Shown: positions 38,441 to 48,342 of the stretch, one piece after another
How positions within the stretch are numbered: the first letter of the stretch is position 1
Layout of the letters: each line of letters begins with the position of its first letter
NCBI GenBank assembly: GCA_963707695.1
Contig: CAVPQY010000007.1
Span: forward strand, 169,915 to 233,914
Reading direction: 5' to 3'
Source of the DNA: JAOPZW01 sp963707695
GTDB lineage: Bacteria; Actinomycetota; Thermoleophilia; Solirubrobacterales; Solirubrobacteraceae
DNA length: 64,000 bases
The notes under the pieces: generated by a model
Told to the model about the DNA's origin: nothing
The model's input: the letters and a program-made list of their open reading frames with translations, nothing else
Databases searched by the model: none
Program-made: the position numbers and the translations under genes

Positions 38441-39083
38441 TCAGTCGTCGCGACGGCGCCCAGGGCCGCCGAAGGTCCCGAACACGCGGTCCCAGTACGG
38501 CGCGCTGATGCCGTAGCCGTGCGTGTCGTCCTGGAAGTGGTGGCGCATGTGCAGCTCGCGCAGGCGCCGGCCGGCCGCGGTCGTGGGCACGCGGTGGTGC
38601 AGGTAGTAGTGCAGCTCGTCGTAGACGAGGTAGCCGCCCAGGAAGCCGGCCGTCACCGCGGTCCAGGCGTCGGGGCCGAAGACCCAGCGGAACAGCAGGA
38701 CGAAGCCGAGCGCCAGCGGGACGGACGCGGCGGGCGGCATGACGAGCCGCTTGGGGTCGTTCGGGTGGTCGTGGTGGACGCCGTGGATGAGGAAGTGCAG
38801 GCGCGCGCCGACGCCGGCCCTCGGGCTCGAAGTGGAAGACGATGCGGTGCAGCCAGTACTCCGTCAGCGTCCACAGCACGTACCCGACCAGGGCGTAGCC
38901 GACCACCGCGGGCAGGCTCTGGCGCGAGAGCGCGACGACGACGCAGACCAGGACGACCGGCCCGTACAGGACGACCGGCACCAGGTGGTGCACCCGCGTG
39001 AAGCGGTCCAGGAACGGGGACGCGAAGAGCGGCGGCGAGGCCTTGAGGCGGTCGGTCCGGGAGTCGTAGGGCTCGCTCGACAT
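38441..39083 (-). CDS. Fatty acid hydroxylase/sterol desaturase-type membrane protein (one frame break)
   Basis: About 213 residues from ATG 39083. Helices include HLVPVVLYGPVVLVCVVVAL and VGYALVGYVLWTLTEYW. The di-iron histidine boxes are LHRIVFHF, HFLIHGVHHDHPND, HYYLHHRVP and HMRHHFQDD, the order of the family. A single extra G near 38815 breaks the frame between FEPE and the second box. It would hydroxylate or desaturate a lipid chain in the membrane. It diverges from an acyl-CoA dehydrogenase gene, which gives a lipid context. Confidence 0.87.
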
Positions 39084-39126
39084 CCTCAGCGGACCATACC
39101 GCGCCGCCAGGCCGTAGTTTGGCCGC

Positions 39127-40265
39127 ATGTTCTTCGACCTCCCCGACGACCACCGCCTCCTCCAGCAGACCGTCCGCGAGTTCGCCGACCACGAGGTGGC
39201 GCCGGTGGCCGAGGAGCTCGACCGGACGAAGTCGTTCCCCTACGAGCTCGTCGCGAAGATGGGCGAGCTGGGCTGGATGGGCATCCCCTTCCCGGAGGAG
39301 GTCGGGGGGGCCGGGGGCGACGCGCTCGGCTACGCGCTCGCGGTCGAGGAGCTCACCCGCGTCGACTCGTCGGTGGCGATCACGATGTGCGCGCACACGT
39401 CGCTGGGGACGCAGCCCGTCTACCTCTTCGGCAGCGAGGAGCAGAAGGCCCGGCTCCTGCCCGACCTCTGCGCCGGACGCCGCCTCGGCGCCTTCGGGCT
39501 GACCGAGCCCGAGGCCGGCAGCGACGCGGGCAACGTCCGCACCCGGGCCGTGCCGGACGCCGGCGGCTGGGTCGATCAACGGCGCCAAGCAGTTCATCAC
39601 GAACGCCGGGACCGTCCATCAGCGGCCACGTCGCGATCACCGCGCGGACCGCCGAGGACGAGATCTCGAACCTCATCGTCGAGACGGGCACGCCCGGCTA
39701 CGAGCAGGGCGAGCCGTACCGCAAGATGGGCTGGAACGCCTCGGACACGCGGCCGCTGACCTTCACGGACTGCGTCGTGCCGGAGGAGAACCTCCTCGGC
39801 CCCCGCGGCCAGGGCTTCAAGCAGTTCCTCCACATCCTCGACATCGGCCGGATCGGCGTGGCGGCGATGGGCGTCGGGCTCGCGCAGGGCGCGCTCGACC
39901 AGGCCCTCGCCTACGCCAAGGAGCGCCGCGCCTTCGGCCAGGCCGATCTCGAAGTTCCAGGCCATCCAGGGCAAGCTCGCCGACCTCTCCGCGGAGATCG
40001 AGGCGGCGCGCCTGCTGACGTACAAGGCCGCGCTGGCTGAAGGACCAGGGCCGGAACTTCACGCTGACCGCGGCCCAGGCCAAGCTCAAGACCGGTCGCC
40101 TGGCGGTGCGGGCCGACCGAGGAGGCCGTGCAGGTCCACGGCGGCTACGGCTACATCGAGGAGTACCCCGTCTGCCGCTTCTACCGCGACGCGAAGATCC
40201 TGACCATCGGCGAGGGGACCGACGAGGTCCAGCAGATGGTCATCGCCCGCGCGCTCGGCGCCTAG
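39127..40265 (+). CDS. Acyl-CoA dehydrogenase (frame breaks)
   Basis: About 380 residues from ATG 39127 (MFFDLPDDHRLLQQTVREFA). FAD- and substrate-binding segments are AFGLTEPEAGSDAGNVRT, INGAKQFITNAGT, MGWNASDTRPLTFTDCVVP and GRIGVAAMGVGLAQGALDQA. The C terminus has VQVHGGYGYIEEYPVCRFYR and the base region GEGTDEVQQMVIAR. Breaks lie near 39575, 39615, 39950, 40038 and 40110. The pattern is that of short/branched-chain enzymes, fitting the isobutyryl-type mutase nearby, but specificity is not proven. It is a second electron source for EtfAB. Confidence 0.9.
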
Positions 40266-40277
40266 CCCGGCCGACCG

Positions 40278-41569
40278 CTGCGCCGAGCCCTCGTCGTCTG
40301 GGCGCTGCTCCTGGTCGTCTACGCGGCCGGGCTCGGCCTGCGCGCGTCGCCCGGCGAGGACCTCTCGCCGGGCGAGGCGCGCGTCCTGCTGACGATCCGG
40401 TCGGTCGCCCACGACGGCGACCTCGACCTCGCCGCCGACTACGGCGAGCGCGCCTGGCGCCACGACTACGGCGGCGAGCTGCGTCCCGCAGGGCGGCCCG
40501 CGGCCGCGCGGCCAGCTCGAGCCGGCCGGGCCTGCTCGAGGTGGCGGTCATGGCGCCGGTCTACGCCGTGGGCGGGCGGCTGGCCGTCCAGCTCGCGGGC
40601 GCGGCGCTCGCTGGCCGCGGCCTTCGCCGCCGCCGTCGGCATCGCGCGGCGCCTCGTGCCCGAGCCGTGGGCGACGGGCGGCGTCCTGGTCGCCGGGCTC
40701 TCGCCCCCGGCCGTCCTGGGGGCGACGACGATCTCGTCCGACCCGCTGGCGGCGGCGCTCCTGGCCGGAGCCGCCGCGCTCGCGCTGCGCGTCCGCGAGG
40801 AGGTGGGCGGGCGCTTCTCCGTCCACGCGTTCTGGGCGGCCCTGCTCGTCGGCGCGGTGCCCTGGGCGGGCGTGCGCTTCGCCGCCCCGGCCGCGGTGAT
40901 CGCGCTCGCCGTCACCCGCTGGCTGCGCCGGCGCCGGCGCGGGCTGGCGGGCTTCGCGGCGATGGAGGTCGTGCTCTTCTCGCTCGTGACGTTCATCTCG
41001 GTCGACGGAGCGCCTGTACGGCGGCCTGACGCCCTACGCCGTGCTCGGGCCCGACGACCCGCCGACCGGGGCCCACGGCCTCGCCGACCACCTCGCGCGC
41101 TGGCCGCGGCTCGCCGGCCTGTGGCTCGACCGCGAGGCCGGCCTCGTGCGCTGGGCGCCGTTCGCGCTCCTCGTCCCCGTCGCGGCGTGGCTGCTCTGGC
41201 GCGCGCACCGCGAGCGGCTCGTCAGCGCGCTGCCGCAGTACGTCGACGTGGAGGTCACGGCGGGCTTCCTGCTGGCCGCGTGCGCGGCGCAGGCGGTCGT
41301 CGTGGCGTTCCTGGCGCCGGAGCTCGGCGGCCCGTGGCCGCCCGGCCACGGGCTGCTGTGCGTGGCGCCGCTGGGGCGGCGCGCTGTGCGCGTGGGCGCT
41401 GCGGCGCGTGCCCCGGACCGGGCGGGCGCTGGCCGTGCTGACGGTCGTGGCGACCGTGTGGACCCTCGCGGCGGCGCGCGTCGACGGCGACGCCGGCGTC
41501 GCGCCGCCGCGCGGGCCGCTGCCCTGGGGCGGCGCCGAGCGCGTCCTGCCGGGCGACGCGCTGCGCTAG
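40278..41569 (+). CDS. Polytopic membrane protein, possible GT-C-type glycosyltransferase (frame breaks)
   Basis: About 430 residues in pieces: an N-terminal helix (VVWALLLVVYAAGLGLRASP), then acidic SPGEARVLLTIRSVAHDGDL, several membrane helices (GGVLVAGLSPPAVLGATTIS, EVVLFSLVTFISV, FALLVPVAAWLLWR, VEVTAGFLLAACAAQ) and an Arg-rich end. The early acidic loop with repeated helices recalls GT-C mannosyltransferases, but no decisive motif is seen. The start is uncertain; only CTG 40278 lies after the previous stop. Breaks are near 40490, 40610, 41010 and 41380. Confidence 0.5.
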
Positions 41570-41586
41570 GCACGGCCGCGCGCGGG

Positions 41587-42531
41587 CTAGGGGATGCGCT
41601 CGAGGACCTCGCCGGCCGCCGAGGCCGGGTCGATCCGGCGCGCGACGACCTCGTCGAGCAGCGCCTGGAAGCGCGGGTCCTCCGCGAGCACGGCCTCGAG
41701 CCGGCGGCGCAGGCGGGTCGTGCAGAGCGCCAGCACCTCGGAGCGCAGGTTGCGGCGCCGCCGCTCGGACAGCGTCCCCTCCGCGACGATGTGGGCGCGG
41801 TGCTCGTCGAGCTTGCCGTCGAGCTCCTCGACGCCCTTGCCGCGCACGGCCTCGGTCTTGATGATCGGCACGCGCCAGCCGCGCTGCGGCGCCAGCGAGA
41901 GCACGCCGCGGATCTCGCGGACCATCGTGTCGGTCAGCGGGTGGTCGGCCTTGTTGACGACGATGATGTCCGGGATCTCCATGATCCCGGCCTTGAGCGC
42001 CTGGATCGAGTCGCCGGAGCCGGGCATGAGCACGAGCACGACCGTGTCGGCGTGGTCGATGACGTCGACCTCGGCCTGGCCGACGCCGACGGTCTCCAGC
42101 AGCACGTCGTCCTTGCCCGAGGCGTCCATGAGCAGCGCCGCCTGCAGCGCGGCCTCGGACAGGCCGCCGAGCGCGCCGCGGTTGGCCATGGACCGGATGA
42201 ACACGCCGGGGTCGAGGAAGTGGTCGGTCAGGCGGATGCGGTCGCCCAGGAGCGCGCCCTGGGTGAAGGGCGACGACGGGTCGATCGACAGCACCGCGAT
42301 CGAGCGGTCCCGGGCGCGGCGGATCCGGGTCAGCGCGCTGATGAGCGACGACTTGCCCGCGCCGGGCGCGCCGGTGAGGCCGATGACCGCCGCCCGGCCC
42401 GTGTGCGGGTAGACCTCGCGGACGAGCTCCCACCCGGCCGGGTCGTCGGACTCCACGAGCGTGATCGCCCGCGCCAGCGCGCGGCGGTCGCCGTCGAGCA
42501 GGCGCTGGGCGAGGGTCGGGGCCTCCGGCAC
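41587..42531 (-). CDS. meaB: MeaB-type GTPase, B12 mutase chaperone
   Basis: The protein has 314 residues and an intact frame. The G1 loop is GAPGAGKSSLISALT, with SIDPSSPFTQGALLGDR, ETVGVGQAEVDVIDHADTV (G3 region) and the base-recognition NKAD in DIIVVNKADHPL. MeaB binds methylmalonyl- and isobutyryl-type mutases, gates cobalamin loading and protects against inactivation. Its client here is most likely the split mutase at 28.9–31.4 kb, though it is not in that operon. It overlaps no other gene. Confidence 0.95.
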   Translation of the reverse strand: MPEAPTLAQRLLDGDRRALARAITLVESDDPAGWELVREVYPHTGRAAVIGLTGAPGAGKSSLISALTRIRRARDRSIAVLSIDPSSPFTQGALLGDRIRLTDHFLDPGVFIRSMANRGALGGLSEAALQAALLMDASGKDDVLLETVGVGQAEVDVIDHADTVVLVLMPGSGDSIQALKAGIMEIPDIIVVNKADHPLTDTMVREIRGVLSLAPQRGWRVPIIKTEAVRGKGVEELDGKLDEHRAHIVAEGTLSERRRRNLRSEVLALCTTRLRRRLEAVLAEDPRFQALLDEVVARRIDPASAAGEVLERIP

Positions 42532-42557
42532 GGGCGGGGCAGACTACCCTCCCGTCC

Positions 42558-43241
42558 GTGGAGCCCGTCCTGTCCCCGCCCGAGGCGCCCGCGCCCCCGG
42601 CGCTCGACGTGCGCCGCCCTCCGGCGCCGCGCTCCGGCGGCCCGTTGGCGCTCCTGCGCTTCCTGCGCGCGCACGGCATGCTCAACCACCGCTACGCCCG
42701 CCTGGCCCTGCGCCTGGCCTGGCTCAAGCTGCGCTTCCGCGGGCGGCTGCGCACCGACGGGCCCGCGTTCGTCGGACCGGGCGTGACCTTCGAGATCGGC
42801 CCCGACGCGACGGTCCACCTGGGGCGCTGGTGCTGGATCGGGCACGGCACGAAGATCCGCTGCCACGAGGGCGAGGTGCACATCGGGGCCAAGAGCGTCC
42901 TGGGGCAGGAGTGCACGATCTCGGCCTTCCGGCACGTGTCCGTCGGGCGCGAGTGCATCCTCGCCGACCGGGTCATGCTCATCGACTTCGACCACGGCGT
43001 CGTCGAGGTCGAGCGGCCGATCCGCGACCAGGGGATCTACAAGGAGGACGTCCGGGTCGGCCACAACGTGTGGGTCGGCTACGGCGCGTGCTTCCTGCGC
43101 GGCGTGACGGTCGGCGACAACGCCGTCGTCGGCACCTACGCGGTGGTGACCGGCGACGTCCCGCCCGACGCGGTGGTGGGCGGCGTGCCCGCGCGCATCC
43201 TGCGCCGGCGGGAGGCGCCGCGGTCGCTGCGGTGGGCGTGA
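42558..43241 (+). CDS. Left-handed beta-helix acyltransferase
   Basis: The protein has 227 residues, starting at GTG 42558, with intact frame. An N-terminal helical region (LLRFLRAHGMLNHRYARLAL) precedes hexapeptide repeats (VGPGVTFEIGPDATVHLG, IGAKSVLGQECTIS, VGHNVWVGYGACFLRGVTVG) ending in DVPPDAVVGGVPARIL. The IDFDHGV segment supplies the usual catalytic histidine. Such LbH transferases acetylate sugars or lipopolysaccharide-like glycans. It diverges from meaB; the acceptor is unknown. Confidence 0.88.
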   Translation: MEPVLSPPEAPAPPALDVRRPPAPRSGGPLALLRFLRAHGMLNHRYARLALRLAWLKLRFRGRLRTDGPAFVGPGVTFEIGPDATVHLGRWCWIGHGTKIRCHEGEVHIGAKSVLGQECTISAFRHVSVGRECILADRVMLIDFDHGVVEVERPIRDQGIYKEDVRVGHNVWVGYGACFLRGVTVGDNAVVGTYAVVTGDVPPDAVVGGVPARILRRREAPRSLRWA

Positions 43242-43380
43242 GCCGCGTCCGCCCGGCACGAGTCGATCTCCGGCACCATGCCGCGCCTCGGCCCGGTGGC
43301 CGGGGATCACATGCCGCCGGCTCCCCGTCGCGGGCCCGCGACCGGATGGCCCCCGTGCAGGAGCCGACCGCGACGGGCGG

Positions 43381-44196
43381 CTAGCCCGCGCGCCGGGCGA
43401 CGTAGCGCAGGTACGGGCCGCTGAGCTCGACGCCGTCCCGGAGGGGCCGGGCCGTCGCGTCGTAGAGGCCGCGCAGCGCGTCCAGCGCGTCGTCCCAGCG
43501 GCCCTCGGCCTCCAGGCGCGCGCGGCTGAGGGCCAGCGGGCCGAAGGTGCGCGCGAAGAAGGCCACCGCCTCGTCGATCGAGGCGTACCGGGGACGGACG
43601 GCGTCGCGCTCGACGTCGACGAGCAGGCCGGCGCCCGTGAGCAGCCTCCGGCCGTAGGCCTCGTCGCCCCACGCCGTCGGCAGCCCGACGCCCGTCGGCG
43701 GCGGGGGCAGGAACGGACCGAGGACCTCGAGGAGGTGCCCGTTGGCCCCGTCGCGGTCCCAGGCCGTCAGGACGACGGTGCCGCCCGGGCGCACCGCGCG
43801 CACGAGTTCCGCGGCGACCAGCTCGTGGCGCGGCGCGAACATCGCCCCGAAGTTCGAGGTCACCGCGTCGAACGCGCCGTCGGGGACCGGCAGCGCCTCG
43901 GCGTCGCCCGCGACCCAGTCGATGCCGGCCGCGCCCACGCGCGCGGCGCGCGCCCGCCCCGCCTCGAGCAGCTCGGGCGTCAGGTCGATCGCCGTGACCG
44001 CGGCGCCGGCCTGGGCCGCGGGGATCGCGACGTTCCCGTCGCCGGCGGCGACGTCGAGGAGTCGCACGCCGGGGGCGGCGCCCGCGCGCCGCGCGGTCGC
44101 CTCCCCCGCCCCGGCGAGCCGCGTGGAGATGGCGGGGTAGTCGCCGGCCGCCCACACCCGCCGGGCCCCGGCCTTCAGCGCGTCGAGGTCGGTCAC
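43381..44196 (-). CDS. Class I SAM-dependent methyltransferase
   Basis: The protein has 271 residues with intact frame. SAM motif I is LLDVAAGDGNVAIPAA, followed by VTAIDLTPELLEAG, DWVAGDAEALPVPDGAFDAV and the post-I VRPGGTVVLTAWDRDG. The fold is that of UbiE-like small-molecule methyltransferases. The C-terminal part (RPRYASIDEAVAFFART) gives no substrate clue. It stands alone; the nearest genes are an acyltransferase and the Rpf-like gene. The 139-bp gap before it (43242–43380) shows no gene. Confidence 0.88.
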   Translation of the reverse strand: MTDLDALKAGARRVWAAGDYPAISTRLAGAGEATARRAGAAPGVRLLDVAAGDGNVAIPAAQAGAAVTAIDLTPELLEAGRARAARVGAAGIDWVAGDAEALPVPDGAFDAVTSNFGAMFAPRHELVAAELVRAVRPGGTVVLTAWDRDGANGHLLEVLGPFLPPPPTGVGLPTAWGDEAYGRRLLTGAGLLVDVERDAVRPRYASIDEAVAFFARTFGPLALSRARLEAEGRWDDALDALRGLYDATARPLRDGVELSGPYLRYVARRAG

Positions 44197-44279
44197 GCCC
44201 CGACGCTACGCCGGGCCCCACCCGCCCGCGGCGCGTGCCTAGGCACGCGCCGTCCACCCCCGGGCCGACGGCGTCCGCC

Positions 44280-45016
44280 CTACCCGCAGGTCGGCCAGGG
44301 CGCGGTGCCCCGCCGTGCGAGCAGCGCCGCGGCGCGGCGGTCCTGCTCGGCCTCGGAGGCGCGGGCGGGATCGCCGTGGCCGCCGAGCGCGCGCCAGGTG
44401 GCGCGGTCGAACTGGTACTTCCCGCGGTACTGCCCGCTCGCCGAGACGGCCTCGGGGTCGCCGCCCGACTCGCAGCGGGCGATGCGCTCGAGGCGGCCCG
44501 AGCCGGCGCTCGCGTCCCGCGCGACGGCGCTCGCGGCCCCGGTCGCGGGGGCCGCGGCGCGGACGCGGCCCAGGCCGAGCGCCCGCAGGGTGGCGGGGCC
44601 GACCACGCCGTCGACCTGAAGGCCGTGGGCACGCTGGAAGCGGCGCACGGCGCGCCGGGTCCGCGTCCCGTAGACGCCGTCGACGGGGACGCCGAGCTTG
44701 CGCTGCAGCGCCTGCACGCCGGCGCCGTGGGCGCCGGCCTTCAGGCTGGTCGCGCCCGCCGGGGACGCGCCCGACGAGGCCGGCTGCTGCGCGACGGCGG
44801 CCCCGGCCAGCCCGGTCGCGGCGACGGTGGCGAGGACCGCGGTGGCGCGGCGCCGCAGGGACCAGCGGCGCGTGGCGGCGGCCGCGGCGCGCCGCGTGCG
44901 GGCGGCGCGCAGCGAGCGGCGGAAGGCGAGCTCGGTGGCCGCGTCGCCCGCGTGGGCGCCGGGCGCACCGGCACCGTCATGGCCCGCGGAGACCGCGGGG
45001 GTCCTGTCTTCGTCAC
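44280..45016 (-). CDS. Rpf-like transglycosylase with peptidoglycan-binding domain (one frame break)
   Basis: From GTG 45016, behind GAAGGGACGG, the frame breaks in a C5 run (minus strand of 44997–45001); adding one C gives a protein of about 245 residues. Next come a basic cytoplasmic N terminus, a signal helix (ATAVLATVAATGLAGAAVAQ), a PG-binding domain (VQALQRKLGVPVDGVYGTR, AHGLQVDGVVGPATLRALG) and a C-terminal Rpf/transglycosylase domain (IARCESGGDPEAVSASGQYR, KYQFDRATWRALGG, WPTCG). The Glu of CESGG is the catalytic residue. It cleaves peptidoglycan, as resuscitation factors do. A c-di-AMP riboswitch precedes it. Confidence 0.88.
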
Positions 45017-45033
45017 GTCCGTCCCTTCGTCTC

Positions 45034-45172
45034 GGTCGCCTACGGGGTTAGCTGACGGGCTCGCGCGTTCGAGACTGCGCTACACCGGCTCGGCCGGCGA
45101 TTCGCCCCGGGCCGCACGTGGCGGCCCCCTGGGTCCCCCGTCCCCCGCCTCAGGGCGGCGGGACTCGGCGAT
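45034..45172 (-). promoter_or_regulatory. Cyclic-di-AMP (ydaO/yuaA) riboswitch upstream of the Rpf-like gene
   Basis: The minus strand carries the conserved blocks of the ydaO aptamer in order: CGCCGAGTCCCGCCGCC, GGGGGACCCA, GGGGCGAATC, then a variable arm, and CCCGTCAGCTAACCCC with GTAGGCGA. It ends about 20 nt before GTG 45016. In actinobacteria this riboswitch class commonly controls rpf and other wall hydrolases, usually switching expression off at high c-di-AMP. The aptamer blocks are intact, in contrast to the damaged coding frames nearby. Confidence 0.92.
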
Positions 45173-45219
45173 ATGGTGGTCGGCGCACCGGACCTTAGCG
45201 GTACCGGGACGGAACGTCC

Positions 45220-46609
45220 TCAGGGCGCCAGCAGCGCCGCGCGCGCCAGGTGTGGTGCGAGGTAGCGCACGCGGCCGTCGCCCTCGTCGCCGGCCAGCGC
45301 CCCGTCGAGCGCCGCGCGGTGCCCCGCGGCGCGCTCGCGCGGGTACGGGCCGGCCGTCCCCGCGGTGGCCAGGAAGGCCCAGTCGCTGGTCTGCAGCGCG
45401 AGCAGCTCGCGCAGCGCGCGGTCGCCCGCGGCGGCGCCCGCGGCGACCACGCGCAGCTCGGCGTCGCGCGCGCCGACGGCGAGGTCGGCGACCGGCGGGC
45501 CCGCTCCACGTCGAGAGGTCCGCGGCGTGCCCCACGTCGTGACCCGCCCGGCGCCGGGCGGCGGTCCGCGGGCGTGACGTCGGCCAGCGCGTCGTCGAGC
45601 GCGCGCAGCGCCAGGCCCGTGCGGTCGGCCTCGTCGAGGACCGCGCCCAGCCAGGCCGGCCCCTCGTACCACCAGTGCCCGAGCAGCTCGGTGTCGAGCG
45701 CGCAGACGCACAGCCCGCCGCCGCGCACGCGCTGCGGCGACGCGCGCGACGAAGTCGGCGCGCGTCGGCGGCGCCTGCCCGGCCGCGCGCTCCGGGTCGT
45801 AGACCGCGCCGTCGTTGGCCCAGGGCGGTGGTGGCGCTCCGTGTGGGCGTGGTAGTCGCGGTAGGCCCCGTGCGGCGGGGTAGCCGTCGGCGCTCCAGAC
45901 GAGGTCGACCATCGCGCGGTCGACCGGCACGAGCAGCGGCCCGGCCGGCGTGCGCAGCGGCCGCAGGTGGCGGGCGTCGCCGTGGCCGAGGACGTCGGTC
46001 AGGTCGACGCACGTGGCGTGCACGCCGGCCTCCTCGAGCAGCGGCGTCGAGCCAGGGCGCGTGCGCGCACTCCGGCAGCCAGAAGCCGCCGCCCCACGGC
46101 GGCGCCGTGCGCGCCCGGTGCGCCTCGATCCCGGTCCGGAGCTGCAGCCGGATCGCCGGGCGTGGTGGCCAGCAGCGGCAGCACCGCGTGCGTGGCCGCG
46201 CTCGTCCAGCGACGCGCGCGCCAGAGCGCCCGACGAGGTCGCCGCCGAGCGCGTCCAGGCGCTGCGCGGCGGCGCGGTAGTCGCCGGCGGCGCGGCTCGA
46301 GCGCCGGGCGCAGCGCCCCCGGCGCCGCCTCGACGTCGAGCGCGTGCGACGCGCGCCCGCACGTCGCGCAGGAAGGCGCGCAGCGCTCGGCGGCGCCGGG
46401 CGCCTCGAGCTGGTCGGCCAGCACCGGCGTGACCGACAGCGTGACGGCGCGTCGTCGAGCAGCTCGAGCAGCGGCAGGTACGACGTCGCGATCGCCTCCC
46501 ACAGCCACTCCTCGCCGAACGGCCACGTCCCGAAGCCCTCCACGTAGGGCATGTGGGAGTGCAGGACGAGGCGAGGGCGGCCGTTCGCGGCGCGCTCAGG
46601 GCGGCACAC
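45220..46609 (-). CDS. GH57-family 1,4-alpha-glucan branching enzyme (many frame breaks)
   Basis: About 460 residues can be pieced together. The N terminus has GRPRLVLHSHMPYVEGFG and TWPFGEEWLWEAIATSYLPL. The middle has the nucleophile region GFWLPECAHAPWLDPLLEEA with glutamate, followed by CVDLTDVLGHGDARHLRPL. The acid region is CALDTELLGHWWYEGPAWLG, and the C terminus RELLALQTSDWAFLATAGTAG with HRAALDGALAG. This is the DUF1957/GH57 branching-enzyme type. At least eight breaks occur between 45500 and 46450. The start (GTG 46609) is uncertain. It follows a methyltransferase gene, as Rv3030–Rv3031 do in mycobacteria. Confidence 0.85.
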
Positions 46610-47366
46610 GGCGAGGAAGTCCAGCGCGCGATCGAGGTCGGCGCCGTGGCTCGGAGCGCAGCGCGAAGTCGCGCACGGCGATCGCCGGGGTGAAGCGGTC
46701 GTAGAAGCGCGTCGTGATGCCCAGCCGCCGGTGGACGTCGTCCCAGCGCGCGTGTCGATCGCCAACTCGTGCGCGCGCAGCTTGCGCGCGTGGAAGAGGC
46801 CGAGCAGCTCGACGGCGGCGAAGTGCGCGCCGCACAGCGCGCCGGAACTCCTCGGCGCGGTACTCCTTGAGGTGCCACGGGTTGCCGGAGCGCTCGGCGC
46901 CCGCCGGCGCGAGCGTCAGGACGTTCGGGCGTCGAGACGTAGGCCCGCGACCGCCGCCTCGAGCATGCCGCTTGAAGTGCTCGAGCACCTCGTCGGGGTT
47001 CTGCGACGTGCTCGATCGTCTGCAGGAACACGACGGCGTCGCAGGGCTCGGCGAACAGCTCGACGAGGTCGCGCTCGAAGCGCAGGTTCGGCGCGCGCGT
47101 AGCGCAGCCGCGCGTGCTCGTGGGCCTCGGGGTTGGCGTCGACGCCCGCACGGAGCGCGCCGCGCGGGCGAGCACGTCGGAGCCGTAGCCCTCGCCGCAG
47201 GCCATGTCGACGACGCGCCGCCCCGCCACCCGCGGGCGATCCACTCGTAGACGACGAGGTGGCGCTGGAACCAGTAGTTCTCCTCGGGGACGTCGGGCAG
47301 CGTCCGCTCGCCGGTCAGCGCCAGCGGCGGGACGCCGTCGGGCTGGTCGCGCTGCACGTAGAGCAT
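46596..47366 (-). CDS. SAM-dependent methyltransferase upstream of the GH57 enzyme (frame breaks)
   Basis: From ATG 47366 (MLYVQRDQPDGVPPLALTGE) the sequence runs RTLPDVPEENYWFQRHLVVY, then in other frames the SAM motif VVDMACGEGYGSDVLARAA, NLRFERDLVELFAEPCDAVV and FLQTIEHVQNPDEVLEHFK. The C-terminal part includes GNPWHLKEYRAEEFR and RLGITTRFYDRFTPAIAVRD. Breaks are near 47225, 47160, 47100, 47005, 46970, 46930, 46845 and 46650. In mycobacteria the homologous pair serves methylglucose lipopolysaccharide synthesis; whether the same holds here is inference. Confidence 0.8.
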   Translation of the reverse strand: MLYVQRDQPDGVPPLALTGERTLPDVPEENYWFQRHLVVYEWIARGWRGGASSTWPAARATAPTCSPARRAPCGRRRQPRGPRARAAALRARRTCASSATSSSCSPSPATPSCSCRRSSTSQNPDEVLEHFKRHARGGGRGPTSRRPNVLTLAPAGAERSGNPWHLKEYRAEEFRRAVRRALRRRRAARPLPRAQAARARVGDRHARWDDVHRRLGITTRFYDRFTPAIAVRDFALRSEPRRRPRSRAGLPRRVPP

Positions 47367-47432
47367 CGGCGGCTCTCGGGGCCATGGGCGGCGCCCGAGT
47401 CTAGCGAACGCGCCGGTACACTGGCGCGCCGC

Positions 47433-48342
47433 ATGGCCGCCCCCGCCACCGCCGAGGAGATCCGCGACGTCAACACGCGCTACCACGACGGCGCGGCCGC
47501 CGGGTACGACGCCAAGTGGGGCATCGACTTCGGCGAGATCGGCCAGGCGCAGGTCCTCGGCAAGCTGCGCAAGGCGCTCGGCCGGCGCCGGGGCGGTACG
47601 CCCGCTCGCTCGAGATCGGCGCCGGCACCGGCTACTTCTCGCTGAACCTCGTGCGCGCCGGCGTCGTCGGGCACGCGACGTGCACCGACATCTCGCCGGG
47701 CATGCTGTCGACGCTGCGCGCCAACGCCGCCCGCCTGGGCCTCGACGTCGACGCCCGCGTCGCCGACGCCGAGGTCCTGCCCTTCGAGGACGGCGTCTTC
47801 GACCTCGTCTTCGGCCACGCGGTGCTGCACCACCTGCCGGACCTCGACCGCGCCGTTCCGCGAGTTCCACCGCGTGCTGCGCCCGGGCGGCGCGTCGGTG
47901 TTCGCCGGCGAGCCGTCGCACCACGGCGACCGCATCGCCGCGTTCCCCAAGCGCGTCGCCTCGCGGCTGGCGCCGGTGTGGCGGCGGCGCTGCGCGCCGG
48001 CCCGGCGCGCGCGGGCCACGGCGACGGCGGCGCCGAGAACCACCAGCTCGAGCCCCTCGTCGACGTCCACGCCTTCACGCCCGAGGCCCTGCGCGCCGCC
48101 CGGCGCGCGGGCTTCGACGACGTGCGCGTCCGCGGCGAGGAGCTGCTGGCCAACTGGTTCGGCTGGGCGAACCGCACGCTCGAGGCACGGCGGCCGCCGA
48201 CGACGGTCCCGTACGCCTGGAAGCTGTACGCCTACCGCGGCTACCTCGCGCTGCAGCAGGTCGACGCGCGGCTGCTCGAGCCGCGGCTGCCGCCGGCGAT
48301 CTTCTACAACCTCATGCTCTCGGCGCACGCGCCGCGCGGTAG
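47433..48342 (+). CDS. SAM-dependent methyltransferase (frame breaks)
   Basis: About 300 residues from ATG 47433 (AEEIRDVNTRYHDGAAAGYD). The SAM fold is clear: SLEIGAGTGYFSLNLVRAGV, ATCTDISPGMLSTLRANAAR, DAEVLPFEDGVFDLVFGHAV and LHHLPDLDRA, then FHRVLRPGGASVFAGEPSHH. The C terminus (FGWANRTLEARRPPTTVPYA, YLALQQVDARLLEPRLPP) is that of longer UbiE-like enzymes. Breaks are near 47595, 47860, 47985 and the 3' end, where TAG 48342 is one base out of frame. It diverges from the previous methyltransferase with 66 bp between. Confidence 0.85.

Noticed and set aside
44741..45016. Separate Pro/Arg-rich 91-residue protein upstream of the Rpf-like gene
   Set aside because: It shares the GTG start, but adding one C in the C5 run joins this start to the signal peptide of the Rpf-like protein.
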